Numbered from the stretch's first letter, positions 8,265 to 17,765 are shown. The stretch: DNA of 43,911 nt from Oscillospiraceae bacterium (GCA_017430455.1 JAFRMX010000010.1:104777-148687), one strand, 5' to 3'. The notes: a model not told the origin generated them from the letters alone. Translations and numbers: made by a program.

Positions 8265-9128
8265 GTGAATTACGAAGAAATCGAACTTAAGTCCAGACGC
8301 AGAAAAACAATAAAAAATGTTATTGTATATATATTCCTTGCCATCTGGGCGATAATGGTCCTCTTCCCGTTCTACTGGATGATCCTGACCTCCTTTAAGA
8401 GTTACAGCGCCTATACCTCGGAATACATTCCAAAGTTCTTTACACTCTCTCCCACATTCCAGAATTACATTGACGCCTTCACGGCAGTTCCGCTGGCGAA
8501 GTATTTTCTGAACACGCTCATATTTACTTTTGCTACCACGGGGATCATGGTCGTCGTTACGGTGCTTGCCGCTTTCGCCTTTGCAAGACTCGATTTCAAA
8601 GGCAAGGATCTTGTTTTCACTCTTTTCCTGTCACTCATGATGATACCGGCGGAGCTCGTCGTCATTACAAACTTTGTGACAATAACAAACTGGAATATGA
8701 GAAACACATTCATGGGCCTGATACTTCCCTCTGTCACCTCGGTCTTTTATATCTATCTCCTCAGGGAAAACTTTGCACAGGTGCCTGATGACCTGTACAA
8801 AGCAGCCAAAGTGGACGGAACTTCAGACTTCAAGTACCTCACAAAAGTCATGCTGCCTATCTGCAGGCCGACGATCGTAACCGTAATAATATTGAAGGTC
8901 ATAGAATGCTGGAACTCGTATGTCTGGCCGAGACTGATCACCGATGACCAGGCTTATTTCCTCGTTTCGAACGGAATCCAGGAGATTCGCGAAAACGGAT
9001 TCGGCAGAGAAAACATCCCGGCGATGATGGCTGCAGTTGTTGTCATCTCGGTCCCGCTCATCGTCATATTCCTAATCTTCAGAAATAAGATCATGGAAGG
9101 CGTCTCAAGGGGAGGAACAAAGGGATGA
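8265..9128 (+). CDS. Sugar ABC transporter permease (MalG type)
   Basis: The second channel subunit, 287 residues and six predicted helices, with EAA loop AAKVDGTSDFKYLTKVMLP. Ribosome site AAAGGAGG precedes a GTG start at 8265. The stop overlaps the ATG of the binding-protein gene (ATGA). Confidence 0.94.
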   Translation: MNYEEIELKSRRRKTIKNVIVYIFLAIWAIMVLFPFYWMILTSFKSYSAYTSEYIPKFFTLSPTFQNYIDAFTAVPLAKYFLNTLIFTFATTGIMVVVTVLAAFAFARLDFKGKDLVFTLFLSLMMIPAELVVITNFVTITNWNMRNTFMGLILPSVTSVFYIYLLRENFAQVPDDLYKAAKVDGTSDFKYLTKVMLPICRPTIVTVIILKVIECWNSYVWPRLITDDQAYFLVSNGIQEIRENGFGRENIPAMMAAVVVISVPLIVIFLIFRNKIMEGVSRGGTKG

Positions 9129-10738
9129 AAAAGTGTCTCTCCATACTTCTTGCCTGTATAATGCTCCTTTCGCTCTTTTCGCTCTCCGGCTGTCACGGCT
9201 CCAGGGGGATGGATGAGTTTGTGATCCCGGAGGAATTCGACGATTCGCGCAGCTTCGAGATCACATTCTGGGCTAAGAATGACACGAACAAGACCCAGAC
9301 GGATATATACCATAAGGCGATCTCGGATTTTGAGAAGATCTATCCGAATATCAAGGTAAACATCCGGCTTTATACGGACTACAGCAAGATCTACAACGAT
9401 GTCATAACCAACATCTCCACAAACACCACGCCGAATGTCTGCATAACATATCCTGACCATATAGCGACTTATATGACCGGAATCAATGTCGTTGTGCCTC
9501 TGGACGAGCTTTTTGAAAACGAAAACTACGGGCTCGGCGGAACGAGAGTCGCCTTCGATTCAGTCTCCCGGGAAGAGCTCATACCTGAATTCCTTGATGA
9601 ATGCATGATATCCGGGACTTACTACGCGATCCCCTACATGCGTTCGACCGAGGCATGCTATGTCAACAGGACTTATGTTGAAAAGCTCGGCTACACTCTT
9701 CCCGAGACTCTCACCTGGGATTTCGTATGGGAAGTCAGTGAAGCCGCGCTTAAGAAAAACGCGGACGGGACTTTTGCAATAAACGGGCAGAACGTCATGA
9801 TCCCCTTTATATACAAATCATCGGACAATATGATGATAACCATGCTCCGGCAGAAAGACGCTCCCTACTCAACGGATGAAGGCGCTATCGGCATCTTCAA
9901 CGACACTACCTCGGAGCTTCTGCTGGATATATCCGGACACACAAAGTCCGGCGCCTTTTCCACATTCAAGGTCTCCGGATACCCTGCAAACTTCCTGAAT
10001 GCCGGGCAGTGCATATTTGCTGTTGATTCCACAGCCGGAGCCACATGGATGGGCTCTCATGCCCCTCTCTCGGATATCAGCGAGGACAAATTCGTCGAAT
10101 TCGAGACCGAGGTCATGACTGTACCTCAGTTTGACCCTGCAGATCCGAAAATGATCTCACAGGGGCCTTCGATCTGCATCTTCAACAAGGAGGATCCGCA
10201 GGAAGTGCTCGCCTCATGGCTGTTTGCGCAGTATATGCTGACAAACGACGTACAGATCGCATACTCCGAGACTGAAGGCTACGTTCCGGTCACGTCTCGC
10301 GCAAGGGACAGCGCGGAGTACCGCGATTACATTTCAAGAAGCGGTGAGGACAACGGCTTCCATTACGATGTTAAGATAAAAGCTTCCGAGCTTCTGACCG
10401 AAAACACGGAAAATACCTTTGTCACCCCTGTTTTCAACGGTTCCGCATCATTAAGGGAGGCTGCATCCCAGCTTGTGGAAAGCGTCGTAAAATCCACCAG
10501 AAGACGCGAGGCTGTGAATGACGAATATATAGAAAAACTGTACAGCAATGTGACATCCCTATACAGGCTCGATTCCTCCGGAGCTTCTGCAGCCGTTTCC
10601 GGGAGAGATGCAAAAGATCTGGGCCCGCTTCCCAAGGAGTCCGTTATCCTGCTCTCAGTGCTTGCGGGTGTCTGGGTACTCATAGGCGCTTATTACATCA
10701 CAGAGCATGTTAAAAAAAAGACTGGACAAAACAGCTAA
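9125..10738 (+). CDS. Sugar ABC substrate-binding lipoprotein with a C-terminal membrane anchor
   Basis: The solute receptor of the importer, 537 residues, longer than the usual 400-450. The N-terminal signal peptide ends in lipobox LSGC (Cys23). A CUT1 binding-protein body follows (ITFWAKNDTNKTQTDIYHK, then DFEKIYPNIKVNIRLY, with AWLFAQYML-type late helices). Unusually, the C-terminus holds a hydrophobic segment at about 508-526 (VILLSVLAGVWVLIGAYYI) and then a basic tail HVKKKTGQNS, as expected for a membrane helix with a cytosolic end. The protein would be tethered at both ends. It overlaps the second permease gene by four bases. The ligand is unknown; lyxose or a related sugar is inferred from the isomerase. 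Confidence 0.88.
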   Translation: MKKCLSILLACIMLLSLFSLSGCHGSRGMDEFVIPEEFDDSRSFEITFWAKNDTNKTQTDIYHKAISDFEKIYPNIKVNIRLYTDYSKIYNDVITNISTNTTPNVCITYPDHIATYMTGINVVVPLDELFENENYGLGGTRVAFDSVSREELIPEFLDECMISGTYYAIPYMRSTEACYVNRTYVEKLGYTLPETLTWDFVWEVSEAALKKNADGTFAINGQNVMIPFIYKSSDNMMITMLRQKDAPYSTDEGAIGIFNDTTSELLLDISGHTKSGAFSTFKVSGYPANFLNAGQCIFAVDSTAGATWMGSHAPLSDISEDKFVEFETEVMTVPQFDPADPKMISQGPSICIFNKEDPQEVLASWLFAQYMLTNDVQIAYSETEGYVPVTSRARDSAEYRDYISRSGEDNGFHYDVKIKASELLTENTENTFVTPVFNGSASLREAASQLVESVVKSTRRREAVNDEYIEKLYSNVTSLYRLDSSGASAAVSGRDAKDLGPLPKESVILLSVLAGVWVLIGAYYITEHVKKKTGQNS

Positions 10739-10744
10739 AAACCC

Positions 10745-10772
10745 TTGAGTTTGCACGGCCTTCGTCTATAAT
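10745..10772 (+). promoter_or_regulatory. Promoter of the 10819 lipoprotein gene
   Basis: TTGAGT (10745-10750), 16-base spacer, TATAAT (10767-10772), about 45 bases before the start codon. Confidence 0.5.
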
Positions 10773-10818
10773 ATCAGATGTGAGATATCCACCCCAATAA
10801 ATAATAAGGAGAAAACAA

Positions 10819-11556
10819 ATGAAAAAATTTCTTGCACTTATGCTTGCCCTTATGATGGTCTTTGCACTGGCTGCATGCGGGAAACAGGCAGCTCCTGCCG
10901 CTTCCGACACGGATGTCAAGGGCGAAGGCGTCATGACCTATGAAGAATATGCAGCTGCTGCTATAGACGATCCCGTTGTTGTCGAGACCTATGTTCAGGC
11001 AACACAGTCCTGGTGGGACAACACAATAACAGTTTACTCCCAGGATAAAGACGGAGCATACTTCATCTATAACATGGCCTGCTCTGAAGAAGATGCAGCG
11101 AAGCTTGTCCCCGGCACTAAGATCAAAGTCACAGGTTATAAGGCCGAGTGGTCCGGAGAGATTGAGATAGCAGATGCCACATTTGAGATCGAAGAAGGCA
11201 GCTATATTGCCGAGCCTCTCGATGTGACAGCTCTTCTCGGCAAGGATGAGCTTGCAGACAAACAGAACATGAAGGTCGCCTTCAAGGGAATGACCGTTGA
11301 AGATTCCGGCAACGGCAGTGCTTTCATGTACAACTGGGACGGCTCCGGCTCACAGGGAGACGATGTATACTTCACGGTCTCCAAGGACGGCAGCAGTTAC
11401 AGCTTCCTGATAGAGAGCTACCTCTGCTCCTCTGATACCGAAGTCTACAAAGCAGCTGAAGCTCTGAAGGTTGGCGATGTCATCGACATGGAAGGCTTCC
11501 TCTACTGGTATGAAGGCGTTCAGCCCCATATCACTTCCATCAGCCCCGCCGCCTGA
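10819..11556 (+). CDS. Lipoprotein of unknown function, possible OB-fold repeats
   Basis: A 245-residue predicted lipoprotein. Its signal peptide, MKKFLALMLALMMVFALAAC, is nearly identical to that of the TRAP binding protein at 327-1442. The mature part has two beta-rich halves (about 50-125 and 135-240), each with a phrase like VPGTKIKVTGYKAEW or LKVGDVIDMEGFLYWYEG. This pattern is reminiscent of OB-fold domains in secreted Gram-positive proteins. I do not recognise the family with confidence. It has its own promoter, a clear AAGGAG ribosome site and a terminator just after the stop. Confidence 0.75.
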   Translation: MKKFLALMLALMMVFALAACGKQAAPAASDTDVKGEGVMTYEEYAAAAIDDPVVVETYVQATQSWWDNTITVYSQDKDGAYFIYNMACSEEDAAKLVPGTKIKVTGYKAEWSGEIEIADATFEIEEGSYIAEPLDVTALLGKDELADKQNMKVAFKGMTVEDSGNGSAFMYNWDGSGSQGDDVYFTVSKDGSSYSFLIESYLCSSDTEVYKAAEALKVGDVIDMEGFLYWYEGVQPHITSISPAA

Positions 11557-11570
11557 AGCAAAACAGACAT

Positions 11571-11606
11571 AATAAAAAATGCAGCCCAAAGGCTGCATTT
11601 TTTATT
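11571..11606. terminator. Bidirectional rho-independent terminator
   Basis: AATAAAAAATGCAGCC and its exact complement flank a CAAA loop. It serves both the lipoprotein gene (plus) and the MFS gene (minus), whose stop codon lies inside it. Confidence 0.9.
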
Positions 11607-12819
11607 TTCTTTTCTGTATCAGGTAGACCGCTTCGACGGCTGTTATAACGAATACTGTCAGGACTAAAAACAGAATGTACGCAGGGATATAGGAGCCTTC
11701 ATGCATATCCGCAAGTATTCCGGGAACTATTGAAAAGAGCATTGTTCCCGCTGCATAGCACGCCTGGAAAAGTTCAACTGCAGAGTCGTATTTTTCGGGT
11801 ACAGCCCAATCCCTCGCCCAAGCCGAAAGACCTACTGTCGTATTTCCAAGCCCTGCTCCGTAAAGCACCATGGCTGTAAGCAGCAGAAAGGGATTCCCAT
11901 TCATAATACATAGTATCATTATTCCTGCTGCAGCGAGAGGCCCCATCATAAGATTTGTTTTTCTCGCGGAAAACTTATCGGACAGAACACCGTAGAGAAA
12001 CTTCCCGCCCATAAGTGCCAGACCGGAGACAGTGATTGCAAGAGCAATAAGTTCAGGTGAAAAGTCTCCTCCTGCAGCCAGTACTGTCAGATGGCTGTAG
12101 CCTGCGTTAGTCATGCCGCCTACGCAGAGGAGCATCGGAATAATGAACATCCATTCTTTTCTTCCTATACCCGGTCCCCCAGGATGAGATACGCCGGCTA
12201 CAGGATCATCCTTGTCTGTCCCCAAAGCAAAGAGCCCTTTTTCAGACGGATCATCCCGAATCAGCAGAAAGCTTATTATTCCAAGCAGCACTATGAAAAC
12301 TGCTTCCGAGATGAATGAGACCTTAAGAGAAGAACCCTCTATGATCCTTGTAATCAGTGACGGGATCCCAAGAGTCGCAAGCCCTGTCGCTGCAGAGCAA
12401 AAGCCGAGCGCCACTGTCATTTCGGAAACAAACCAGTGCTCTATAACTATAGAAACCGGGATCATGGTACCGAATCCGTAACCAATGCCTGTGACTGCCC
12501 CGGCAATGAGATAAGCGCCGAACCTTTTTGAAAGACCGAAAAGTGCAAAGCCTGCAGAAACCATAAATACGCTTGCAAGCATTCCCTTCCGAAGCGAAAT
12601 CTTCTTATAGAAAGCTCCGCTGAGCAGCATGGCGGCAAAGGAAGTGAGGCTTCTGACAGTCAGTATGGCCGAACTCTGGGAATTTGTAAGTCCTCCCGCC
12701 TTTATTAAATACGGCTGGTAGACCGTAAACGCATTTACCGTCAGCCCGCTCGTGCAGAACATGACTAAAGCGCAACCTAAAGCAACATACCAGCCGTAGA
12801 AAAGATGCCTTTTTTTCAT
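11602..12819 (-). CDS. MFS transporter, oxalate/formate antiporter-like (OFA family)
   Basis: A 405-residue major facilitator protein with 12 predicted helices. The opening FYGWYVALGCALVMFCTSGL is characteristic of the OFA/monocarboxylate carrier group, as is GIGYGFGTMIPVSIVIEHWF in the region of helices 4-5. These carriers move small mono- or dicarboxylates such as formate, oxalate or pyruvate. The substrate cannot be told here. A GGAAGGAAC ribosome site precedes the start, and an extended -10 (TGCTATAAT, 12859-12851) lies upstream. Single-gene transcript. Confidence 0.88.
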   Translation of the reverse strand: MKKRHLFYGWYVALGCALVMFCTSGLTVNAFTVYQPYLIKAGGLTNSQSSAILTVRSLTSFAAMLLSGAFYKKISLRKGMLASVFMVSAGFALFGLSKRFGAYLIAGAVTGIGYGFGTMIPVSIVIEHWFVSEMTVALGFCSAATGLATLGIPSLITRIIEGSSLKVSFISEAVFIVLLGIISFLLIRDDPSEKGLFALGTDKDDPVAGVSHPGGPGIGRKEWMFIIPMLLCVGGMTNAGYSHLTVLAAGGDFSPELIALAITVSGLALMGGKFLYGVLSDKFSARKTNLMMGPLAAAGIMILCIMNGNPFLLLTAMVLYGAGLGNTTVGLSAWARDWAVPEKYDSAVELFQACYAAGTMLFSIVPGILADMHEGSYIPAYILFLVLTVFVITAVEAVYLIQKRK

Positions 12820-12850
12820 CTCTGTTCCTTCCGGATCCGAAGTACGTTAA

Positions 12851-12859
12851 ATTATAGCA
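12851..12859 (-). promoter_or_regulatory. Extended -10 promoter of the MFS gene
   Basis: TGCTATAAT on the minus strand, about 31 bases before the start codon; no good -35 is seen. Confidence 0.45.
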
Positions 12860-12990
12860 CCGAACACCAAAATTTAAAATGTCAGTTTTCCCTCTCTATG
12901 ACATTATTTGTCAGAACCATATATGAATCTGTACTTTTTCAGAGTATGAAGCTATAATAGTCAGGATATTTTTAACACGGAGATGTGAAA

Positions 12991-13857
12991 ATGGACAGAA
13001 TACTGCATGCAACTGCTGCCGGTGATATGATCAAAATGTCGGCGATAGACGGGAAAGCGCTTGTTCAGAAAGCCAGAGAGATCCACGGACTCTCTCCGAC
13101 AGCTTCAGCAGCGCTGGGCAGAGCTCTCTGTGCCGCAAGTATGCTCGGCGAAGTAATGAAGGAAGAGAATGCCTCCGTCACTTTACGGATAGACGGCGGC
13201 GGGCCGCTCGGAGGAATAACCGCAGTTTCGGACAGCGAGGGCTTTGTAAGAGGCTATGTCGTAAATCCGGAGATAGAGCTGCCTCTCAAAGCGGACGGAA
13301 AGCTTGATGTCGGAGGAGCGGTCGGCAGAAACGGCATGTTTACGGTCAGCCGCGATATCGGACTCAAGGAGCCTTATGTGGGCTCTGTAGAGCTTATGAG
13401 CGGAGAGATTGCCGAAGACCTCACTAAATACCTGCTGGAAAGCGACCAGATACCTTCAGCATGCGCGCTTGGCGTCCTGGTGGATACCGACCTCTCCATC
13501 AAAGCCGCCGGCGGCTTTATAGTACAGCTCATGCCCGGGGCGGAAGACGATCTGATCGACAAACTCGAGGACAACATTTTCATGATGGATCAGCTCACCA
13601 CCATATTGGATGAAGACGGTCTCGAAGAGGTCATCGAGCAGGTCCTGAAAGACCTTGATCACAGAGTCGTCGAGGAGGTCCCTGCGGGATACAGGTGCAG
13701 CTGCAGCGAAGGCAAAGTAAAAGCAGCCCTTGCAGCAGTCAGCAAAGACGATCTGAATGAGCTTATCGCAGAAGATAAGGAAGTTGAAGTCGTCTGCCGT
13801 TTCTGCGGCAGAAAGTATTGCTTTGACGCTGCCTCTCTTTTAAAAGAAAAGCTATGA
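12991..13857 (+). CDS. hslO: Redox-regulated chaperone Hsp33
   Basis: A cytoplasmic holdase chaperone switched on when its zinc-binding cysteines are oxidised. The 288-residue protein opens MDRILHATAAGDMIKMSAID and includes the family block REIHGLSPTASAALGRAL. The zinc switch is intact: C236-x-C238 (RCSCSEGK) and C269-x2-C272 (VCRFCGRKY). A GTG lies six bases upstream in frame, but the ATG at 12991 has the better-spaced GGAG. A TATAAT at 12953-12958 is the likely -10. It is followed after 18 bases by the GH13 gene, probably in one transcript. Confidence 0.96.
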   Translation: MDRILHATAAGDMIKMSAIDGKALVQKAREIHGLSPTASAALGRALCAASMLGEVMKEENASVTLRIDGGGPLGGITAVSDSEGFVRGYVVNPEIELPLKADGKLDVGGAVGRNGMFTVSRDIGLKEPYVGSVELMSGEIAEDLTKYLLESDQIPSACALGVLVDTDLSIKAAGGFIVQLMPGAEDDLIDKLEDNIFMMDQLTTILDEDGLEEVIEQVLKDLDHRVVEEVPAGYRCSCSEGKVKAALAAVSKDDLNELIAEDKEVEVVCRFCGRKYCFDAASLLKEKL

Positions 13858-13875
13858 TCCCCATAGGAGTTTTAT

Positions 13876-15162
13876 ATGGCTGAGAATACAGATCTCTCCC
13901 TGCAGAAGCAGGTTATCTACTCGATATATGTCAGAAACCATACGGAAGAAGGTACCTTCAGGGCACTAATCCCGGATCTGGACAGAATAAAGGCGCTTGG
14001 AACAGACATCATATGGCTCATGCCGATACACCCGATCGGTGTTGAGGGAAAAAAAGGCAGCCTGGGCTGCCCATATGCCAACAGGGATTACAGAGATGTC
14101 AACCCCGCTTACGGAACAATGGATGACTTCAAGTTTCTGGTCTCCGAGATACATAAAAGAGGAATGAAATGCATCATAGATGTTGTCTACAACCACACGT
14201 CTCCGGATTCCGTTTTGAGAAACAGTCATCCCGAGTTCTTTTACCGAAGGCAGGACGGGAGTTTCGGGAATCATCTCGGCGAATGGTCGGATGTCATAGA
14301 CCTTGACTATAACGTGAAGGCGCTCTGGGATTACCAGATAGAAAGCCTCTGTATGTGGGCGGAGACGGTTGACGGATTTCGATGCGATGTGGCGTCTTTT
14401 GTTCCGCTCGAGTTCTGGAAAGAGGCGAGATCTGCAGTAGAAAAAGTGCATCCGGGCGCCATATGGCTTGCAGAAACTGTGCATACCGTGACAAACAACT
14501 ATGCCAAAAGCATAGGGATCAACGCCATGTCTGATGCCGACGCTTTCTCCGCATTTGATATGGAGTATGAATATGACATATGGGCGTCTTTCGAGGCTTA
14601 CCTCGACGGAAAAACTCCGCTCTCCGGCTATCTGGATATGCTGAATCTCCAGGAAGCCGTATATCCGTCAAATTACAACAAGATGCACTGCCTTGAAAAC
14701 CATGACCAGAAGCGCATACGCTCACGCTTAAGATCGGAAGAAGAGCTGATTAACTATACCTCCATGCTGTATTTCCTCAAAGGCACAACACTTATCTACG
14801 CCGGCCAGGAATTTGAGAACACGCATACTCCGAGTCTCTTTGAAAAAGAACCGATAGACCGGAAGACCGGTAAGGATATAAGCCCTCTTTTAAAAAGGCT
14901 CTCTTCAATCAAACAGCTATTCGGGCAGAGCGACTGGTTTCTGGCAAGAGCTGATGCTGAAAATGACATTGCCGTCTTAAGGCGCGGCTCAGGAAACTGC
15001 GAATTTCTCGGCATTTTCAGCCTTAAAGCCGAAAAAGCATCAGTTCCTGTACCGGAACTGCATGACGGAACTTATGAAGAGCTTATAAGCGGAAAATCTG
15101 TCCGGATAATCGCAGGGAACTTCGACTGCTCGGGAGAGCCGGCAATAATAAAAGTGCGGTAA
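13876..15162 (+). CDS. GH13 (alpha-amylase family) glycoside hydrolase
   Basis: A 428-residue cytoplasmic enzyme with no signal peptide, so it acts on imported or internal alpha-glucans or oligosaccharides. The four GH13 regions are visible: DVVYNH (102-107), GFRCDVAS with nucleophile D171, WLAETVH with acid/base E200, and LENHD with D277. It lacks a large domain B and carbohydrate-binding modules, like small maltogenic or cyclomaltodextrinase-type enzymes. It follows hslO by 18 bases with an AGGAG ribosome site. Precise specificity (amylase, sucrose phosphorylase-like or transglucosidase) is not clear. Confidence 0.9.
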   Translation: MAENTDLSLQKQVIYSIYVRNHTEEGTFRALIPDLDRIKALGTDIIWLMPIHPIGVEGKKGSLGCPYANRDYRDVNPAYGTMDDFKFLVSEIHKRGMKCIIDVVYNHTSPDSVLRNSHPEFFYRRQDGSFGNHLGEWSDVIDLDYNVKALWDYQIESLCMWAETVDGFRCDVASFVPLEFWKEARSAVEKVHPGAIWLAETVHTVTNNYAKSIGINAMSDADAFSAFDMEYEYDIWASFEAYLDGKTPLSGYLDMLNLQEAVYPSNYNKMHCLENHDQKRIRSRLRSEEELINYTSMLYFLKGTTLIYAGQEFENTHTPSLFEKEPIDRKTGKDISPLLKRLSSIKQLFGQSDWFLARADAENDIAVLRRGSGNCEFLGIFSLKAEKASVPVPELHDGTYEELISGKSVRIIAGNFDCSGEPAIIKVR

Positions 15163-15272
15163 GGGATTTACAGTTTAATAATATTTTATTAATTTATCGT
15201 CAAAAAGTTTCTACACTCCTGTTATATAATTGCTTCACTAAATCCCAGCATTATATAAAGGAGTGTTGCTTT

Positions 15273-16202
15273 ATGAAAAAAACTGCACGCTATGTGATTT
15301 CTGCCGCACTGATCCTGTGTATGGTATTCGCGCTATCTGCCTGCGGCTTCTCTACGGATTCGCCCGCCGGAGTGCTCACAAGATCGGCCATGGCGCTCAA
15401 GGATAAGGACAGTGTCTCGCTGGATATTAAGGTGCCTGTCTCGATATCTTTCAGCACTTCGATCTTAGGCCAGGACATCAGTATGGATCTTCCTTTGACA
15501 CTTGGAATCGATACGAAGATAAACGGCGGCAATTCACACTCGCTGATCTCAGTCAGCTCAACAGAGCTTGGGAAAGCGACAACCGAATCATATTCCGAAA
15601 AGACGGATTCCACTCTTGTTGTCTATACTTTGCCATATGGAGAGGAGACCTGGTATAAAAACGAGGTCGAGATAGAAAGCAATGCCGTTTCTCTTGAGAA
15701 GCTTTCCTTCAAAGAACTTCTGGCGCTAAACAGCGAGCTTGAAAAGATGCTCGCAGACGCCTCAATGGAGACATCAGATAAATTCTACACCATCACGGTG
15801 CCCGCAGAGGATATAATCGGAAACGAATTCATTTCAGCCCGGATCTATTCCGGTATGAAGCAGGCGTTTGCGCAGGCCGGAAATGACAGCATAAGCGACG
15901 AAGATATCGCAAAGATCCTCTCTCTTTTGAACGGTTCCGAAATTAAGCTTAAAATAGCATCGGATACTTTCTACCCGGTTTCTGCAGAGATCAGTGAGAT
16001 CGCTGTTGGAGGAGAAACTCTTTCCGCATTTATCGATACCGATGACGCGATACTCAAGGAACTTGTCCCTTATCTCTCGGCTCTTGACGCTAAGCTGAGC
16101 CTTCGCTGCGATATCTCGGACATCGGAGAAACGGATGCAGCCTCAGTGACCGTACCCGATGAGGTCAGAGAAGCTGCTTTAGAATCCGCCGTATTACATT
16201 GA
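15273..16202 (+). CDS. Lipoprotein of unknown function
   Basis: A 309-residue predicted lipoprotein with lipobox LSAC (about Cys24). The mature part is rich in beta strands and Ser/Thr/Glu, opening with SLDIKVPVSISFSTSILGQD and later NEVEIESNAVSLEKLSFKEL. This general layout resembles LppX/LolA-like half-barrel lipoproteins that bind hydrophobic ligands, but I see no decisive motif. It has its own TATAAT (15225-15230) and an AAGGAGTG ribosome site. Function not assigned. Confidence 0.72.
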   Translation: MKKTARYVISAALILCMVFALSACGFSTDSPAGVLTRSAMALKDKDSVSLDIKVPVSISFSTSILGQDISMDLPLTLGIDTKINGGNSHSLISVSSTELGKATTESYSEKTDSTLVVYTLPYGEETWYKNEVEIESNAVSLEKLSFKELLALNSELEKMLADASMETSDKFYTITVPAEDIIGNEFISARIYSGMKQAFAQAGNDSISDEDIAKILSLLNGSEIKLKIASDTFYPVSAEISEIAVGGETLSAFIDTDDAILKELVPYLSALDAKLSLRCDISDIGETDAASVTVPDEVREAALESAVLH

Positions 16203-16224
16203 AACGCTGGCTGAGGGGACTGAC

Positions 16225-16419
16225 TCAGTTTATGTAATAATCGTCTTCCCCATACCAGCCGAGGGGCTTCCCGCAGGCTGGGCAGAAGATGTTCGTAATT
16301 GAAAACTCCAGATTTACGAACTCCGGATACAGTGCAGGGTCTCCTTCGAGGAGATGCCCGCATGCCTTGCATTTTGTGTTCTCAAGCTCTTTTACAAGCT
16401 CTATTTTCATCTCTTCCAA
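16225..16419 (-). CDS. Small zinc-ribbon protein
   Basis: A 64-residue protein with two CxxC knuckles, CKACGHLL and FCPACGKPL, about 30 residues apart, so it is likely one zinc ribbon. No other domain is seen. The start is taken as TTG at 16419 because AAGGAG sits 8 bases before it; an ATG three codons on is too far from that site. It lies downstream of the symporter gene, past a hairpin. Function unknown. Confidence 0.7.
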   Translation of the reverse strand: MEEMKIELVKELENTKCKACGHLLEGDPALYPEFVNLEFSITNIFCPACGKPLGWYGEDDYYIN

Positions 16420-16448
16420 TTGTATTTCTCCTTGAAGTCAAATCAAAC

Positions 16449-16475
16449 GGGGGCATTCCTTTTGTGAATGCCCCC
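16449..16475 (-). terminator. Terminator of the symporter gene
   Basis: A 10-base stem GGGGGCATTC/GAATGCCCCC with a 7-base loop, followed on the minus strand by a modest T-rich stretch. Confidence 0.65.
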
Positions 16476-16496
16476 TCAGTATTTTATGAATTGATT

Positions 16497-17765
16497 TTAT
16501 GCGGCGGGTTTTGTCTCTGCTTTCTCTACGGGAACAGGAGCTGCGCCGTGCTCCCACTTGTGTACGCAGACCGCGCAGGAGCAGTCACCGATAATATTGA
16601 GAGTCGTACGGCCCATATCGAAGAGACGGTCTATGCCGTATATGATTCCGATGTATACCGGATCGATTCCGACAGACTCGAGAACCATTGCCAGCATAAT
16701 CATACCGGCTCCGGATGTACCGGCAGTTCCTATAGAGGCAAGCGTTGCCGTGACAACTATCATTGCCATCTGGGTGAAGCTCAGGTCTATTCCTATGCAC
16801 TTAGCAAGGAAGACAGCCGCCACGCACTGGTAAATGGCCGTGCCGTCCATGTTGACAGTTGCACCGAGCGGCAGAACGAATGAGGATATTTCGTTGTCTA
16901 CGCCCATCTCATCGCAGCTCTCTTTGCTCACAGGGAGAGTGGCAACGGAGGAAGTGGATGTAAACGCGAAAATGGCGGCCGGGGTGATCAGCTTGAAGAA
17001 CTTGGCCGGGCTGAATCCGCCTATCGCCTTGACGGATACGGTATATACAAGCACAACGTGCAGGATATAGCCTATATAAGCAGCCAGAAGAACAAGTCCG
17101 AGGCTTCCGAGTATTTTCGGACCCTGCGCGGCTACGACCCAGGCCATGAGGCAGAACACGCCGAACGGGGTGAGCTTGAGGATGAAGCTCATGACCTTCT
17201 GGGTTACTTCGTTCATTGACATGACGAAATCTGCTGCCGGCTTGCCCTTCTCACCTGCCACCAGGATGCCGCAGCCGAATGCTATGGCAACGACAATGAT
17301 CTGGAGCATGGTCGAATTCAGGAACGGTGAAATCGCGTTGTTCGGGAAAATGTTGGAAATAACAGTCATTATCCCTTCAGGCTCTTTTGCCTGGTACTCG
17401 GCACCTTCAGCAAGGCTGAGCACGGGGAAGGAACCCTTGAAGAGAGCCGCAATAACAAGGCCGATAACACATGCAATGGCTGTTGTTACAAGGAAGTAGG
17501 CTATTGTCTTCCAGCCTATTTTCCCGACCTTGCGGATATCGTTCATGGAAATGACGCCTTCCATGATCGAGAAGAGGACCAGCGGTACAACGATAAACTT
17601 AAGCAGATTGACGAAGATGTCGCCTATCGGCTTGAGATAGGTCGCTGTAAAACCGGTCGCAGCTTCGGAGCCCAGAGCTGCCCACAGAATAGCGCCAACG
17701 ACAATGCCGCAGCCCATACCTATGAGTATCCACGCGCCAAGACTCAGTTTTTTCTTTTCTTGCAT
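16497..17765 (-). CDS. Dicarboxylate/acidic amino acid:cation symporter (DAACS family)
   Basis: A GltP/GltPh-type carrier, 422 residues. The serine-rich re-entrant loop reads FTSTSSVATLPVS and the second loop motif NMDGTAIYQ is present. The substrate-binding helix DRLFDMGRTTLNIIGD keeps every position that binds the acidic side chain and cation in GltPh, including the arginine equivalent to R397. This favours glutamate, aspartate or C4-dicarboxylates over neutral amino acids. The start at 17765 is set by AAGGAG 8 bases upstream; a TTG 21 bases earlier would place that site inside the gene. It lies just past an Asp/Glu-type racemase gene. Confidence 0.94.
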   Translation of the reverse strand: MQEKKKLSLGAWILIGMGCGIVVGAILWAALGSEAATGFTATYLKPIGDIFVNLLKFIVVPLVLFSIMEGVISMNDIRKVGKIGWKTIAYFLVTTAIACVIGLVIAALFKGSFPVLSLAEGAEYQAKEPEGIMTVISNIFPNNAISPFLNSTMLQIIVVAIAFGCGILVAGEKGKPAADFVMSMNEVTQKVMSFILKLTPFGVFCLMAWVVAAQGPKILGSLGLVLLAAYIGYILHVVLVYTVSVKAIGGFSPAKFFKLITPAAIFAFTSTSSVATLPVSKESCDEMGVDNEISSFVLPLGATVNMDGTAIYQCVAAVFLAKCIGIDLSFTQMAMIVVTATLASIGTAGTSGAGMIMLAMVLESVGIDPVYIGIIYGIDRLFDMGRTTLNIIGDCSCAVCVHKWEHGAAPVPVEKAETKPAA

